A stretch of DNA of 64,000 nt, taken from a virus. The stretch lies in IMG/VR virus record IMGVR_UViG_3300009499_000008, positions 1 through 64,000 of that record. One strand, given 5' to 3'. Of this stretch, positions 39,046 through 48,328 are shown piece by piece; within the stretch, counting starts at the first letter, position 1, and each line of letters opens with the position of its first letter. The notes under the pieces were generated by a model that saw only the letters and a program-made list of their open reading frames with translations, had not been told where the DNA came from and did not search any database. The translations under genes were made by a program, and so were the position numbers.

Positions 39046-39884
39046 AAATCGTTAGCTATTCGCAGCTTCGTAGTCTCACTCGTTGTCGGTGGCAATGGGG
39101 TATAAGATATTTAAAGAGGCTTTACTCAAAAGAGCAAAAGGATTATATGGGTATTGGCAAGCTCGTCCACAATGCCCTAGCGCAATTTTACGGACTTGGA
39201 GAAATCAATTGGGAAGTGCTTCGTTCTGAGTTTATGGGAGATTTAAGACCAGAAATACTTGCTGAAAGTAAACGGGTTGTAGCTGCTTATTTAGTAAGCG
39301 GTAAGGCAGAATTTCCTGGTCGGATTTTGGGAGTGGAATTCCCCTTTCAAGTTAGACTTCCCTTCGATGTAATCCTAGTGGGTTGGATTGACCTGATAAC
39401 TAAGATAGATGGTAAGATTTGGCTCTGGGATCATAAGACGTCTTCTAGGATGACTAAGCAAATTACCCATCCTGAGAGAGATCAGCTATCTCTTTATGCT
39501 TGGAGTTTGATGAAGCTGGGCGCTCCTATAGGCGGCTTCGGCGTAAACCGTCTTATTTATACGAAAAAGCCAAATTTTGCTAGGTTTTCTGAGGAGGTGA
39601 GTGATGCTGGCTTGGCTCTGCGAAGCAAGAATTTTATGGCTAGTTATAAGGCGCTCCCATCAGAAGATATTATAATGATCGATCTTCCGAGATCTTTTCA
39701 GAACGACTGTGATTTTCGCTGTGACTATAAAGAGTTATGTAAACTCGATCTTTATGGTAAAACAGGGGAACTACATCGATTAATTGCTGAGGAATTTCGC
39801 TACTCTGAACGCGGTGATACTGCGGCATATCTGGAGAAATACAATACTGAGTTGCCTGCGTGGTGGTTGGAAGAGGAGGAATGA
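39042..39884 (+). CDS. Cas4/RecB-like PD-(D/E)XK exonuclease
   Basis: 280 aa. GIGKLVHNAL, GWIDLI (D117), WDHKTSS (D130, K132) and QLSLYAW are the motifs of RecB/Cas4-type nucleases. One Cys near the start (LTRCRWQW) and CDFRCDYKELC near the end provide the four ligands of an iron-sulfur cluster. Likely a 5'-3' or ssDNA exonuclease for recombination. All catalytic residues are visible. Confidence 0.8.
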   Translation: MKIVSYSQLRSLTRCRWQWGIRYLKRLYSKEQKDYMGIGKLVHNALAQFYGLGEINWEVLRSEFMGDLRPEILAESKRVVAAYLVSGKAEFPGRILGVEFPFQVRLPFDVILVGWIDLITKIDGKIWLWDHKTSSRMTKQITHPERDQLSLYAWSLMKLGAPIGGFGVNRLIYTKKPNFARFSEEVSDAGLALRSKNFMASYKALPSEDIIMIDLPRSFQNDCDFRCDYKELCKLDLYGKTGELHRLIAEEFRYSERGDTAAYLEKYNTELPAWWLEEEE

Positions 39885-40213
39885 TGAAGACTTGGTTTGA
39901 GTTGCTTCGGGCGACATTCTGGCATGGATTCATGTTTAGTCTATTGAAGCCAAAAGCTACGACGAAACTGGGTGGGCTTTTAGGCTATATCGGTCGTGAT
40001 TTGGTCAGCAAGGCGGCAGTAGATGCTGATTCCTTGCTCAAGCATGTTCTGCTGGCCTATCTCTGTGATTTGGAAAGCCATCGGTGTTTTGGGAAGACTA
40101 TCACTGGGGCTACTTGGATACGTGCACCAAAGGGCGGACCATATCCCAAGGAACTACCACACGCATTGCAGTGGATGGCGAATCGTGGAGCTAGTATCAC
40201 GCCAATAGTATAG
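39881..40213 (+). CDS. Hypothetical protein
   Basis: 110 aa from ATG 39881 (39884 also ATG), unrecognised. An N-terminal hydrophobic segment (LLRATFWHGFMFSLL), then LGGLLGYIGRDLVSKAAVDA; a basic middle and Pro-rich end. AGAGGAGG upstream. Confidence 0.55.
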   Translation: MMKTWFELLRATFWHGFMFSLLKPKATTKLGGLLGYIGRDLVSKAAVDADSLLKHVLLAYLCDLESHRCFGKTITGATWIRAPKGGPYPKELPHALQWMANRGASITPIV

Positions 40214-40218
40214 AGATT

Positions 40219-41913
40219 ATGATTAAGCTTCTTCCTAAAACCAATAAATACACACCGAAGTTATTTGTATTCGGCGCAGCCGCTGCTCCGACGTGGCGAA
40301 TGCTTGAGGGAATCACAGGTGTGAAAAAATGCCCCACAGGGATAGTCCTTCCTCTCAATGCCCGATTATGTGAGCTTGTGTACTGGACGACCAAAAGCCC
40401 TCTCGATCCAGGTGTACAGGCATGGTACAAAGAAACCATTGCTGAGGAGAATCGAAAAATACAACTCTTACTTAGGGAAGACGCTTCCCTGCATCATCCG
40501 AATGCTAATCGCCTGTGGCCATTCCAGAGAGTTTCTGCTGATTTCATCGTTAAGACGAAACGCGCTCTCTTAGCATCCGACATGGGCGTTGGAAAGACGG
40601 CAACAACCATCATAGCTGTTGAAGAGAGTACACAAAATGACAAAGTATTAGTAATCTGTCCAAATTCGTTGAAGACTTGGTGGAAGAAGGAAAAACAAGC
40701 ATGGACTGCTTTCCCTAATCAGCCAATTACTATAGTCGAGACGAAGACGCGGAGAGATATACTTTCTGTATATAGTGATGGCTGGCTCATTGGTAATTAT
40801 GCACAGGTGAGAGCCGAGGCTAAGTCCATCAGTCAGCAAAGCATTTATTCAGGATCTAAACAGTTTAATATCAATATCCTTAGAGAACGATCTCTTTACT
40901 TCTCGACTGAGTGGGACTGGCTCATCCTCGACGAAGCGCAGACTATCCGAAATAGAAAGACGCAAATCGCCTACTTGACAAAGCAACTGAAATTCAAGAA
41001 TTGCTGTCTTCTCACAGGTACACCTTTTGGCAATGATCCATCAGAGTTATGGTCACTCCTAAATTTCATCAATCCAAAAAAGTATACCAGCTTCTGGCGC
41101 TTCTTTGAATTATACGTTGATTACGACCAAGATTATTGGGGCACTAGACACATCAAAGGTGTAAAGCGTCCTAAATTATTGCGGAGAGAGCTGGCTCCTA
41201 GAATGATTCGTAAGACGAAAGCGGAAGTGATGCCTTTCTTGCCTGAAAAGCTCTATCAAACTATCCCCCTTGAATTATTACCTCGGCAAAATAAGCACTA
41301 CGACGATATGGCAAAGAAGTTCTATATTGAGCTTTCAGAGACGAAGAAACTTTACGCCGTGAACGTCATTTCGATGATCACACGCCTTCGACAAATTCTA
41401 AGTACTCCAGCAAATTTCGACTTGCCCGACGAAAGCGTCAAGCTCGACGCCGCATTAGATATTATCCTCGGCACAGATAATAGAATTGTTATATTCACAG
41501 CCTTTAGAAAAACTGTAGAAGCCCTGTGTAAACGGTTAACTAAGAATAAGATCTCCCACACAAAAATATGGGGCGGGATGACCTCTGAGCAAGTGAGCCA
41601 AGCGGAGGCAGAGCTGAACGCTGGTGAAATCAAAGTTTTAGTAGCAACTTTGCAGGCTGGTGGTGTGGGGCTTAACTTAGTCGGGGCGAATGTAGCTATC
41701 TTCGTAGATCGCCACTATAATCCAGAAAAACAGAGACAAGCAGAAGATAGACTACACCGTGGCGGACAAACACAAAAAGTACACATAATCAATCTTTATT
41801 GCTCAAATACTGTAGACGACATGGTGGAAGCAATTTTGAGTAGAAAAATCAGTATGCAAACGGCTGTGTTAGGTCCAGCGTTTTTAGAAGACTTGAAAAG
41901 GAGATTAAAATGA
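40219..41913 (+). CDS. SNF2-family helicase/translocase
   Basis: 564 aa. Walker A DMGVGKTAT (K126), motif II LDEAQ (238-241), motif III LLTGTPF, and motif VI with DRLHRGGQTQKVHI. These are the motifs of Swi2/Snf2 ATPases, which translocate on double-stranded DNA and remodel protein-DNA complexes or branched DNA. The N-terminal ~100 residues are family-specific and unrecognised. Works next to a resolvase and nuclease, suggesting a recombination role. Confidence 0.85.
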   Translation: MIKLLPKTNKYTPKLFVFGAAAAPTWRMLEGITGVKKCPTGIVLPLNARLCELVYWTTKSPLDPGVQAWYKETIAEENRKIQLLLREDASLHHPNANRLWPFQRVSADFIVKTKRALLASDMGVGKTATTIIAVEESTQNDKVLVICPNSLKTWWKKEKQAWTAFPNQPITIVETKTRRDILSVYSDGWLIGNYAQVRAEAKSISQQSIYSGSKQFNINILRERSLYFSTEWDWLILDEAQTIRNRKTQIAYLTKQLKFKNCCLLTGTPFGNDPSELWSLLNFINPKKYTSFWRFFELYVDYDQDYWGTRHIKGVKRPKLLRRELAPRMIRKTKAEVMPFLPEKLYQTIPLELLPRQNKHYDDMAKKFYIELSETKKLYAVNVISMITRLRQILSTPANFDLPDESVKLDAALDIILGTDNRIVIFTAFRKTVEALCKRLTKNKISHTKIWGGMTSEQVSQAEAELNAGEIKVLVATLQAGGVGLNLVGANVAIFVDRHYNPEKQRQAEDRLHRGGQTQKVHIINLYCSNTVDDMVEAILSRKISMQTAVLGPAFLEDLKRRLK

Positions 41914-42317
41914 AAGTATACTTAGCAGGTAATGTTCATACTGATTGGCGTCAGGCGGTCATAGATCATTGTCCTGACATTGAATTCCTTCAACCTTATA
42001 AGGATGCTCATGGTCGTTTTGTGGTTACTGAGGAAGGTGTTAGCTTATTGCCTCCTACTCACTTTACATTGCGAGATCTGCTATTCGTTGACAATAGTGA
42101 TATAGTTTTTGGATACATTACTCCATATGGAGAGCATAGTAGACATCACGGCCTAATGATCGAGCTTGGTTATGCAAAGGCTCTTAATATACCAATCGTT
42201 CTTGTATGCGAGATCCCAGAATTCGATATGGCCACGGCGATTGCAAACGTAGTTTTCGGCTCCTTAGTAGAAGGAGCACAATTCTTAAATTTCCTAATTC
42301 GGGATAACCCAATCTAG
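41910..42317 (+). CDS. Nucleoside 2-deoxyribosyltransferase-like protein
   Basis: 135 aa. VYLAGNVHTDWRQAV, the Asp-rich VDNSDIVFGYITPYG and LMIELGYAKALNIPIVLVC (Glu as the likely nucleophile) fit the PF05014-type fold. Enzymes of this family move deoxyribose between bases or hydrolyse nucleotides. Fits nucleotide metabolism with NrdD. Overlaps the helicase end by 4 bases. Confidence 0.68.
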   Translation: MKVYLAGNVHTDWRQAVIDHCPDIEFLQPYKDAHGRFVVTEEGVSLLPPTHFTLRDLLFVDNSDIVFGYITPYGEHSRHHGLMIELGYAKALNIPIVLVCEIPEFDMATAIANVVFGSLVEGAQFLNFLIRDNPI

Positions 42318-42335
42318 ATAGAAGAGATCAAAGCT

Positions 42336-42740
42336 GTGAATTTATTAGCTTTCCTATTTGCATTTTTCCAACTCATCGACAAAGAAGCCATCTGCACTTG
42401 GTACGGTGAGGAATTTCTTGGTCAACGTCATGCGGCGAGTTGGCATCAACAAACTCCAGTAGGTTTTCCAGAAGTAGTCACTAGGACTCACTTTGGCGTC
42501 GCTGCACCGCCAGATATTCCCTTTGGAACAAGATTGTTCATCACTAGATTAGCCCCGTGCAATCCTCTCTGCTCACAGGAGTATAATAATACGTCAATCA
42601 TAGTAACCGTAGTAGACCGCAAAGCCTCCTTAGCACAGGGTAGTTACGATCTATGGCCCGCTGCGGCTAGGGCACTTGGTTTTGGCCCATCCTTTGATGG
42701 AGACATTGGTTGTATCAAGATTAGGGTTGTTTCTTTATAA
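42336..42740 (+). CDS. RlpA-like double-psi beta-barrel protein with signal peptide
   Basis: 134 aa, GTG start. The hydrophobic N-terminus (LLAFLFAFFQLI) may be a signal peptide, followed by CTWYGEEFLGQRHAASWHQQ, IPFGTRLFITRLAPC and IVTVVDRKASLAQGSYDLWP. The last two fit double-psi barrels of RlpA or 3D-domain peptidoglycan-active proteins. Possible role in wall degradation at lysis. It overlaps the convergent glycosyltransferase gene by 20 bases. Confidence 0.65.
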   Translation: MNLLAFLFAFFQLIDKEAICTWYGEEFLGQRHAASWHQQTPVGFPEVVTRTHFGVAAPPDIPFGTRLFITRLAPCNPLCSQEYNNTSIIVTVVDRKASLAQGSYDLWPAAARALGFGPSFDGDIGCIKIRVVSL

Positions 42741-43590
42741 GTGTCGTGAAGAGATTTGTAGCCTCTTTATTAGCAACGATGTGAGCGAAATTGGATTGAC
42801 CTCTATTTAATCTTCGGAGCCAGTCTACTCGTTCATACAAAGAAGAATAGTCAAGCCGACCTCCAGCCTCAAAAACTTCTCTTAAATAATTAGGTTTGGT
42901 TTTAGCTATCACATAGCAACCCGATTTTTTGTGAGGATTGCTTATTCTATTGACACTCCAAGTAGTGCATGTTTGCAGCAGAGGACCAGCATGTAAACTA
43001 CCTAATTGTTGTCCAATAGATTTTGAGATCCGTGATAGATATCCCTCGATGTGATTCAGGTTGAATCCAACATGATATTTCTTAGGGATTGATTGTAGCC
43101 AATATTCTAAGTCCTTCTTTCGATAAAAACTACCATTCTCGTGAAAGATATAATTATAGGGAAAGCCTACTTTCCAAGGAGCAATCCAATGTCTTTTATG
43201 AGGGAGTGCCTTATCAAGAGTCCACAGGTCAGCTCCAATGCACCAACTCCAGACACAGATCTCTGGCTCCTCCTGTATGATCTTGATAATCTCACTATAT
43301 GATGCTTTTCTGAAGAACATCATATCATCCACCATAAGAGACACAAATTCATTGCCTTGAATCTGTTCCAAGATCAGATTCCATAAACCTCTTCTACTTT
43401 GATAGACAGTTTGACATCCCAGTTCTTTATCTATAATTTGATAAGACTTTCGATACCTTTCATCAGGGAGCCTACACAAAATTCGAATTTGTTCTGGTTT
43501 TAGATCGGTGTTGTCTAAGAGTGACTTCACCAGTCCCCAGAGTTGAAACGGTCTATTCCAGGAAAAGATTATTTGAACAAATTGTGACAT
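42721..43590 (-). CDS. Glycosyltransferase-like protein
   Basis: 289 aa. A GT-A-like start (FVQIIFSWNRPFQLWGLVKS) and the Asp motif SLMVDDMMFFRKA fit a nucleotide-sugar glycosyltransferase; the remainder is divergent (NYIFHENGSFYRKKDLEYWL). Last gene of the late leftward transcript, overlapping the upstream glycosyltransferase by 22 bases and the convergent rightward gene by 20. Confidence 0.65.
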   Translation of the reverse strand: MSQFVQIIFSWNRPFQLWGLVKSLLDNTDLKPEQIRILCRLPDERYRKSYQIIDKELGCQTVYQSRRGLWNLILEQIQGNEFVSLMVDDMMFFRKASYSEIIKIIQEEPEICVWSWCIGADLWTLDKALPHKRHWIAPWKVGFPYNYIFHENGSFYRKKDLEYWLQSIPKKYHVGFNLNHIEGYLSRISKSIGQQLGSLHAGPLLQTCTTWSVNRISNPHKKSGCYVIAKTKPNYLREVFEAGGRLDYSSLYERVDWLRRLNRGQSNFAHIVANKEATNLFTTLIKKQP

Positions 43591-44417
43591 ACTATCCCTG
43601 CTTTATCAAGAGCACTTTCTTTCACTCGAAGAGGATGCTTGCTCAAAGCAAACAGCCAACTATCTTTATGATTTAATATATAATCAACATCTTCTTTGTA
43701 AAACAAATCCAGAAAAGGCTTTATTATCGGAAATGCTACTAGCGACAAATTTCTAGCTCTCGAATCTCTAATCCAAAGAGATTTCCAGCCAAATCGATGA
43801 TAGTAGCAGGAGTTTGGCATAACTACCATTTTGCAACCAGTAGCCAGTTGGCGAATACCAAACCCCCAAGATTCAATTGCACCAGCTCCGACAGGATATC
43901 CACCAGCCCTCTTCCAAGAGTTCTTGGTAAATAGATAATTGCCACTATTTATAGGCACTCTACCCCCCATTAAGCAATCAGCTAGAGTAGTTATTCCCAG
44001 TTTAAAGACCCATCTTTTCTCAATTTTATTTGTATCCTTTTTAAAGTAGTCTAATCTCTGGAATGCTGCTACATCTGCATCAGAATTGAACAAAAATTCT
44101 TTTAGCTTGCAAATGCTATTTGATGCTAGGATATTATCTGAATCCAAACTGAACAGTATTGGATTCTTGGCAACAGTTATTCCAGTATTTCTGGCTACAG
44201 GACATCCTCGATTTTTGATATGCTCAAGGAGTATTATTACTGGATATTTTATTTGTAGAGTCTTTAAAACCTTACCTGTATCATCAATTGAGCCATCATT
44301 GACGATGATTAATTCATCTCCAGAATCGAAATTACCATCAAAGACTGATTCGACAGTTTCTCGTATCATAGTCGCACAGTTGTATGCGGGAATGACAAAA
44401 CTAATATGCTTAATCAT
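43569..44417 (-). CDS. Family 2 glycosyltransferase
   Basis: 282 aa. Classic GT2 order: SFVIPAYNCATMIRETVESV, ELIIVNDGSIDDTGKVL, CPVARNTGI and FSLDSDNILASNS (metal-binding DxD-like), with an acceptor region AIESWGFGI. Transfers a sugar from a nucleotide-sugar donor. Confidence 0.83.
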   Translation of the reverse strand: MIKHISFVIPAYNCATMIRETVESVFDGNFDSGDELIIVNDGSIDDTGKVLKTLQIKYPVIILLEHIKNRGCPVARNTGITVAKNPILFSLDSDNILASNSICKLKEFLFNSDADVAAFQRLDYFKKDTNKIEKRWVFKLGITTLADCLMGGRVPINSGNYLFTKNSWKRAGGYPVGAGAIESWGFGIRQLATGCKMVVMPNSCYYHRFGWKSLWIRDSRARNLSLVAFPIIKPFLDLFYKEDVDYILNHKDSWLFALSKHPLRVKESALDKAGIVCHNLFK

Positions 44418-45268
44418 TTCAGGACCTCCAACTCTTTAAAAACATATCTGCACCACTTGCCAAACATCAGATCTTGATACCACATTGTTTTAGCAGATTT
44501 TCCCATTTGTAACAGTCGTTTTATTGAATAAGAATTTAGAATATTTTCAGCCCCCTCAATTGACCCTGTGTAAAAACTTGCTTGATCCCAATCTAAGAAT
44601 GTCTTAAAGGGACGATTATCTATATCACTGATAAAGAGAGGTACTATTCCTAACTGCATTGCCTCATAGAGTCTGAAAGAAGTACATCCATATCCCCGTG
44701 GACAAAGAGCAATATAAGACTGAAGCATTTGTTTGGCAAAGAAAGCAGAACCTTTATTACCATCTTGTATATCAACATCTTTTCTTCTACCTAAAGAATT
44801 CTGCATTTCAAATCGAATTGGGTGTGTTCTTAATTTCCCGATAAAAGAAGCCAACCATCTTTTTGCAGGTTTGGGAGAAGGAGTCTCATGTGAATAACTT
44901 ACCAAAGGTATATCGATACCCTCTCCCTTGCTGGATGCAAGAAATTGGATAGTTCTACCAAGATCGGCTAAAGTACCATCAGCATGTTGACAAACTGTAA
45001 AAGTTTTTTCTTCATTGAGAATCACCTTCGATACTTGTTGCTGAAAGAACTCCTGTCTTATCAATCGGTGTTGATAGCGAGTCCAATATACGGGAAGATA
45101 ATGCCAGTCGGCAGTATCGAATTGAGTCGTGATAAGTCTTGGATTCTGCTCAAGATATTTGAGAAAGTCTTGCTCGATGCCATAATCCTTCTTATTATGC
45201 TGTGGATAGACATTCCGCAGGGCTGGGGGCTGGAGTTCGGTGGGTACTGGTAAAATAAATATCCTCAT
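44414..45268 (-). CDS. Exostosin-like glycosyltransferase (GT47)
   Basis: 284 aa from ATG 45268, overlapping the previous stop. The C-terminal part YIALCPRGYGCTSFRLYEAM followed by LGIVPLFISDIDNRPF is the exostosin/GT47 signature. The family is better known from eukaryotes but occurs in bacteria and phages. The N-terminus carries an interacting domain (ITTQFDTADWHYLPVYWTRY). Confidence 0.72.
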   Translation of the reverse strand: MRIFILPVPTELQPPALRNVYPQHNKKDYGIEQDFLKYLEQNPRLITTQFDTADWHYLPVYWTRYQHRLIRQEFFQQQVSKVILNEEKTFTVCQHADGTLADLGRTIQFLASSKGEGIDIPLVSYSHETPSPKPAKRWLASFIGKLRTHPIRFEMQNSLGRRKDVDIQDGNKGSAFFAKQMLQSYIALCPRGYGCTSFRLYEAMQLGIVPLFISDIDNRPFKTFLDWDQASFYTGSIEGAENILNSYSIKRLLQMGKSAKTMWYQDLMFGKWCRYVFKELEVLK

Positions 45269-45969
45269 ATTAGTTCCATATAACACATCCAGGTATACCA
45301 GCGTGCCTCATCAAAGTAAACTTGCAAATAATGGTACTCAACACTTTCATACAGAGGCTTGGGCGTAGGATAGATATCCCACTTATGACCCCACCGCGTC
45401 TTTTCCATTTTGAATACGGGCGGGAATTCGTAATATACTTTTAAGATATCTCTCAGATAATTAGCATCTTCGTCTCCTTTTGCGAAAGCCTGCTTGAGGG
45501 TGTAACAATCACCTTGACCTGGGGGATAGTTATCCTCAAACATCAATGTTTTGAATCCATTTTCTTGGGCAAACTTTACCCTCTCTACTGCATCTTGATG
45601 GTCATCAAAGAAACACAGGGTTTCCTCTTTTGATATGTCACTCCAGTCTATGTGGAAAAAATCCTCAATGTGATAAATCACTTTTTCAGAAATGTATTCT
45701 CTTTGCCACAAATGGGGATCTATAGAGTGTATTTCTGAATCTGGGGACGCTTTTTCAAAGAACCAAGTACCTTGCCCCTTAAAAACCCCGCTTTCTATGA
45801 TATACTTTGGTTTTAAAAACTGTGCAGCGAACCACGCGATAAACATATGTGGAGATCTCATTCCCCCAAAGTTATTTTTAATGGGTCTATCTTTGCGAAG
45901 TTCAGAGAATTCTTTCAGTTTACTCCTCAAGCCATCCCTCGTCCATCGTACTACGCCAATCGTATTCAT
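45265..45969 (-). CDS. SAM-dependent methyltransferase-like protein
   Basis: 234 aa from ATG 45969 (ATGA overlap). IIESGVFKGQGTWFFEKASP, EIHSIDPHLW and LCFFDDHQDAVERVKFAQEN fit a class I methyltransferase of the CmcI/TylF type used on sugars or antibiotics. A later aromatic region may bind the acceptor. Confidence 0.62.
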   Translation of the reverse strand: MNTIGVVRWTRDGLRSKLKEFSELRKDRPIKNNFGGMRSPHMFIAWFAAQFLKPKYIIESGVFKGQGTWFFEKASPDSEIHSIDPHLWQREYISEKVIYHIEDFFHIDWSDISKEETLCFFDDHQDAVERVKFAQENGFKTLMFEDNYPPGQGDCYTLKQAFAKGDEDANYLRDILKVYYEFPPVFKMEKTRWGHKWDIYPTPKPLYESVEYHYLQVYFDEARWYTWMCYMELI

Positions 45970-47309
45970 TTGACTAAGCTCGCTGAGATACTCCCAGATC
46001 TCTGCATTCCGTATAAGAGTTCCGCAGCCACCTCCCATCTGAAATTCTGTAGTCTAAGCTTTTGCCCTAGTGTCAGAGGCAACTCAAGCAAAACGTGGAC
46101 TATGGCCATCGGGATTTGGTGCTTCACTAAGAAGAACCACCACTTATGGAGGCGATTAATTTGTTTCGCGCTGGGGATAGCAAGGACAGTATCTTCGTAG
46201 AAGTTCATGCACTCAGTGTCTTTATCAATCAGTCCCTTCTGAACACAATCTTTCCACAAGTCTGTTTTGGGAAGGGGCTGAAAGATGGACACTGAGGAGT
46301 CGATCGGGTCAATCATTTGGTTGTATCTTAGTGTCTCCAACGCATCTATGAGCGGATTAGAAACGGGAAGCCCAATCATGTTTTGTAGCCTTACCTTGAT
46401 TCCTAACGTCTTACAGGCTTCGCAGGCTTCCTCCACCTGCCGATTCGTGATATTGCCCCTACGAAGAAACTTCTGTGTCTCAGGACTAGCCGATTCGAGG
46501 GCAATGTTGAGGAACGAACAGCCTGCACCAGCCATGATTCTAAGAATCCCATAATCAACATTGTTGGCTCGGATCGAACCGCAAAAAGATAGACCAACCT
46601 CTTTCTTATACTTCTCGCAAAACTCAAACAACCAAGCATGATTCCCTGCCAAATCATCGTCATTGAAATAGACCAGTTCCAAACCGTAGGCTTTTCTAAC
46701 GGCCTTAATTTCCTCAATCATCTTGTCGGGTGAAACTCTTTGATAGAACTTATGCCTCTCGCTTCGATAAAGCTGATGAAAGAGATGATTGAAACAGTAC
46801 TTGCAGCTGTAAGGGCAATCTCTACCTGCAATGAATCGTTTCATTCTGGCTTCGCCGAATTCTTTGTACTTATAGAGAATAGACCTATCGGGAGCGGGTA
46901 TAGCGTTGACATCCTCTGGAATATGCCCTCTCACAAGTTTCTCTTGTGTCTCGCCCTCCACAATGCCAAGAATAACACCCTCGCCTGGGCCTTGCACAAC
47001 GAAATCAATGTCTGGATCAGAGAGACCTTGTTCGGGAAAGAAAGTAAAGTGCGGCCCTCCCATCACGGCGATAAATCTGTGTCTCTTCTTAAGTTCTTTG
47101 TTCTTTTCAATAAACCAAAGATGCTCTCCTGTCGTTACTGAATACATGACAAAATCGACATGACTCCGCTGGAGGTAAAGATCAGCACTATCGACGTCAT
47201 CCTGCACCATGTCAACAGTATGTCCTGCATCTTTCAGAATTCGTGCTAGATACAACATTCCTAGCTTGTCTGTTCTAAGTTTCTTTTCAATAAACAGTAT
47301 AGAACTCAT
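45966..47309 (-). CDS. B12-binding radical SAM enzyme
   Basis: 447 aa. The N-terminal cobalamin-binding-like domain (TDKLGMLYLARILKDAGHTV, then MGGPHFTFFPEQGL) precedes the iron-sulfur motif CPYSCKYC (C165, C169, C172). Known members methylate or rearrange unactivated carbons, in sugar, lipid or antibiotic pathways. Located between glycosyltransferase and methyltransferase genes, it probably acts on a sugar or a lipid-linked glycan (inference). Confidence 0.8.
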   Translation of the reverse strand: MSSILFIEKKLRTDKLGMLYLARILKDAGHTVDMVQDDVDSADLYLQRSHVDFVMYSVTTGEHLWFIEKNKELKKRHRFIAVMGGPHFTFFPEQGLSDPDIDFVVQGPGEGVILGIVEGETQEKLVRGHIPEDVNAIPAPDRSILYKYKEFGEARMKRFIAGRDCPYSCKYCFNHLFHQLYRSERHKFYQRVSPDKMIEEIKAVRKAYGLELVYFNDDDLAGNHAWLFEFCEKYKKEVGLSFCGSIRANNVDYGILRIMAGAGCSFLNIALESASPETQKFLRRGNITNRQVEEACEACKTLGIKVRLQNMIGLPVSNPLIDALETLRYNQMIDPIDSSVSIFQPLPKTDLWKDCVQKGLIDKDTECMNFYEDTVLAIPSAKQINRLHKWWFFLVKHQIPMAIVHVLLELPLTLGQKLRLQNFRWEVAAELLYGMQRSGSISASLVK

Positions 47310-48328
47310 AATATCCCCCTAACATCGCCACACCACGCCTTCCCCAACTCACAGACGATAGAGGGCAGATACTCTTTGCCATTGAGATGCTCATATAAGC
47401 GTTCAAGTTTGTCTAATACCGTGCCCTCACCCAAATTAGCAGTTAGTAAGTCTTCGCAGAATTTAGTAGTATATCTCATACCAAAGATCTCATCTTGAAG
47501 GTTCTGCCACAGATCGTGAGGATTGCGTTGCTGCCATACGAAGGGTGGTCCATAATACACAGAGTAATCAAATGTCCGCATAATTCTCTGGGCAACATAT
47601 GATCCCCAAATATCGTCGTAGCGGCCAACTCCCGTCCACACCATGAATAGGGGTGCCACCTCAGCTACATAGGCGGTGTTCTGTGAGTTCGTTGGTGCAA
47701 ACACGCTGGGATCAACGCACAAACCTCGCTGGGCTATCTCCGTGATCTGGTGCACTTCAGGACGGTTCGTAATCCGCTCCATTGCATCAATATCGGGGTC
47801 TCCAAGCCACAATCCAGCCGCTACGCCAATCTTAGTTGTTTGGACGTGATGCATAATATAGGTATGCTCCACGGGTCTTTTATCATACGGGAAGCCACGA
47901 TGGTAGATAGGCGGAATCATATACTCACCAATGTTGAACCACCCATTATCACTATTGACCTGTAAACCATTGAACGGCTGCGTCAGCACCCTAATAAAAG
48001 TAGCGAAGTAGCTACGGTCCAATGGAATATTGTCATCGTCGATAGTGATAATGATATCAGCTCCATACTTGATAGCCTCAAGGAGTGCAATATTCCGACG
48101 CATGATTCGATTCCACCCGATTAGCTTACTACTTCGATAGCCTAGTTTCTCTTGGTCCACGTCGCTATAGTAGATTGCGTTGCCCAACGTCGATACCAAA
48201 GCTTGTACCTCATCGTGAGGTGTTCTGCGATCACCCGTGACGAAGAACATAACATCCTTGTCCAGCTCTCGGTAGAGCTCCAGGATCCTTGGTACGTAGA
48301 TAGTCGTCGTGATAAGTGCGAGCTTCAT
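47306..48328 (-). CDS. STELLO/RGP-like glycosyltransferase family protein
   Basis: 340 aa. The start LALITTTIYVPRILELYREL and the DxD motif ITIDDDNIPLDRSYF resemble STELLO (DUF288) and reversibly glycosylated polypeptide families. Central GLWLGDPDIDAMERITNRP and C-terminal DIWGSYVAQRIMR also fit the latter. The activity could be glycosyl transfer or sugar-nucleotide mutase. Confidence 0.6.
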   Translation of the reverse strand: MKLALITTTIYVPRILELYRELDKDVMFFVTGDRRTPHDEVQALVSTLGNAIYYSDVDQEKLGYRSSKLIGWNRIMRRNIALLEAIKYGADIIITIDDDNIPLDRSYFATFIRVLTQPFNGLQVNSDNGWFNIGEYMIPPIYHRGFPYDKRPVEHTYIMHHVQTTKIGVAAGLWLGDPDIDAMERITNRPEVHQITEIAQRGLCVDPSVFAPTNSQNTAYVAEVAPLFMVWTGVGRYDDIWGSYVAQRIMRTFDYSVYYGPPFVWQQRNPHDLWQNLQDEIFGMRYTTKFCEDLLTANLGEGTVLDKLERLYEHLNGKEYLPSIVCELGKAWCGDVRGIL

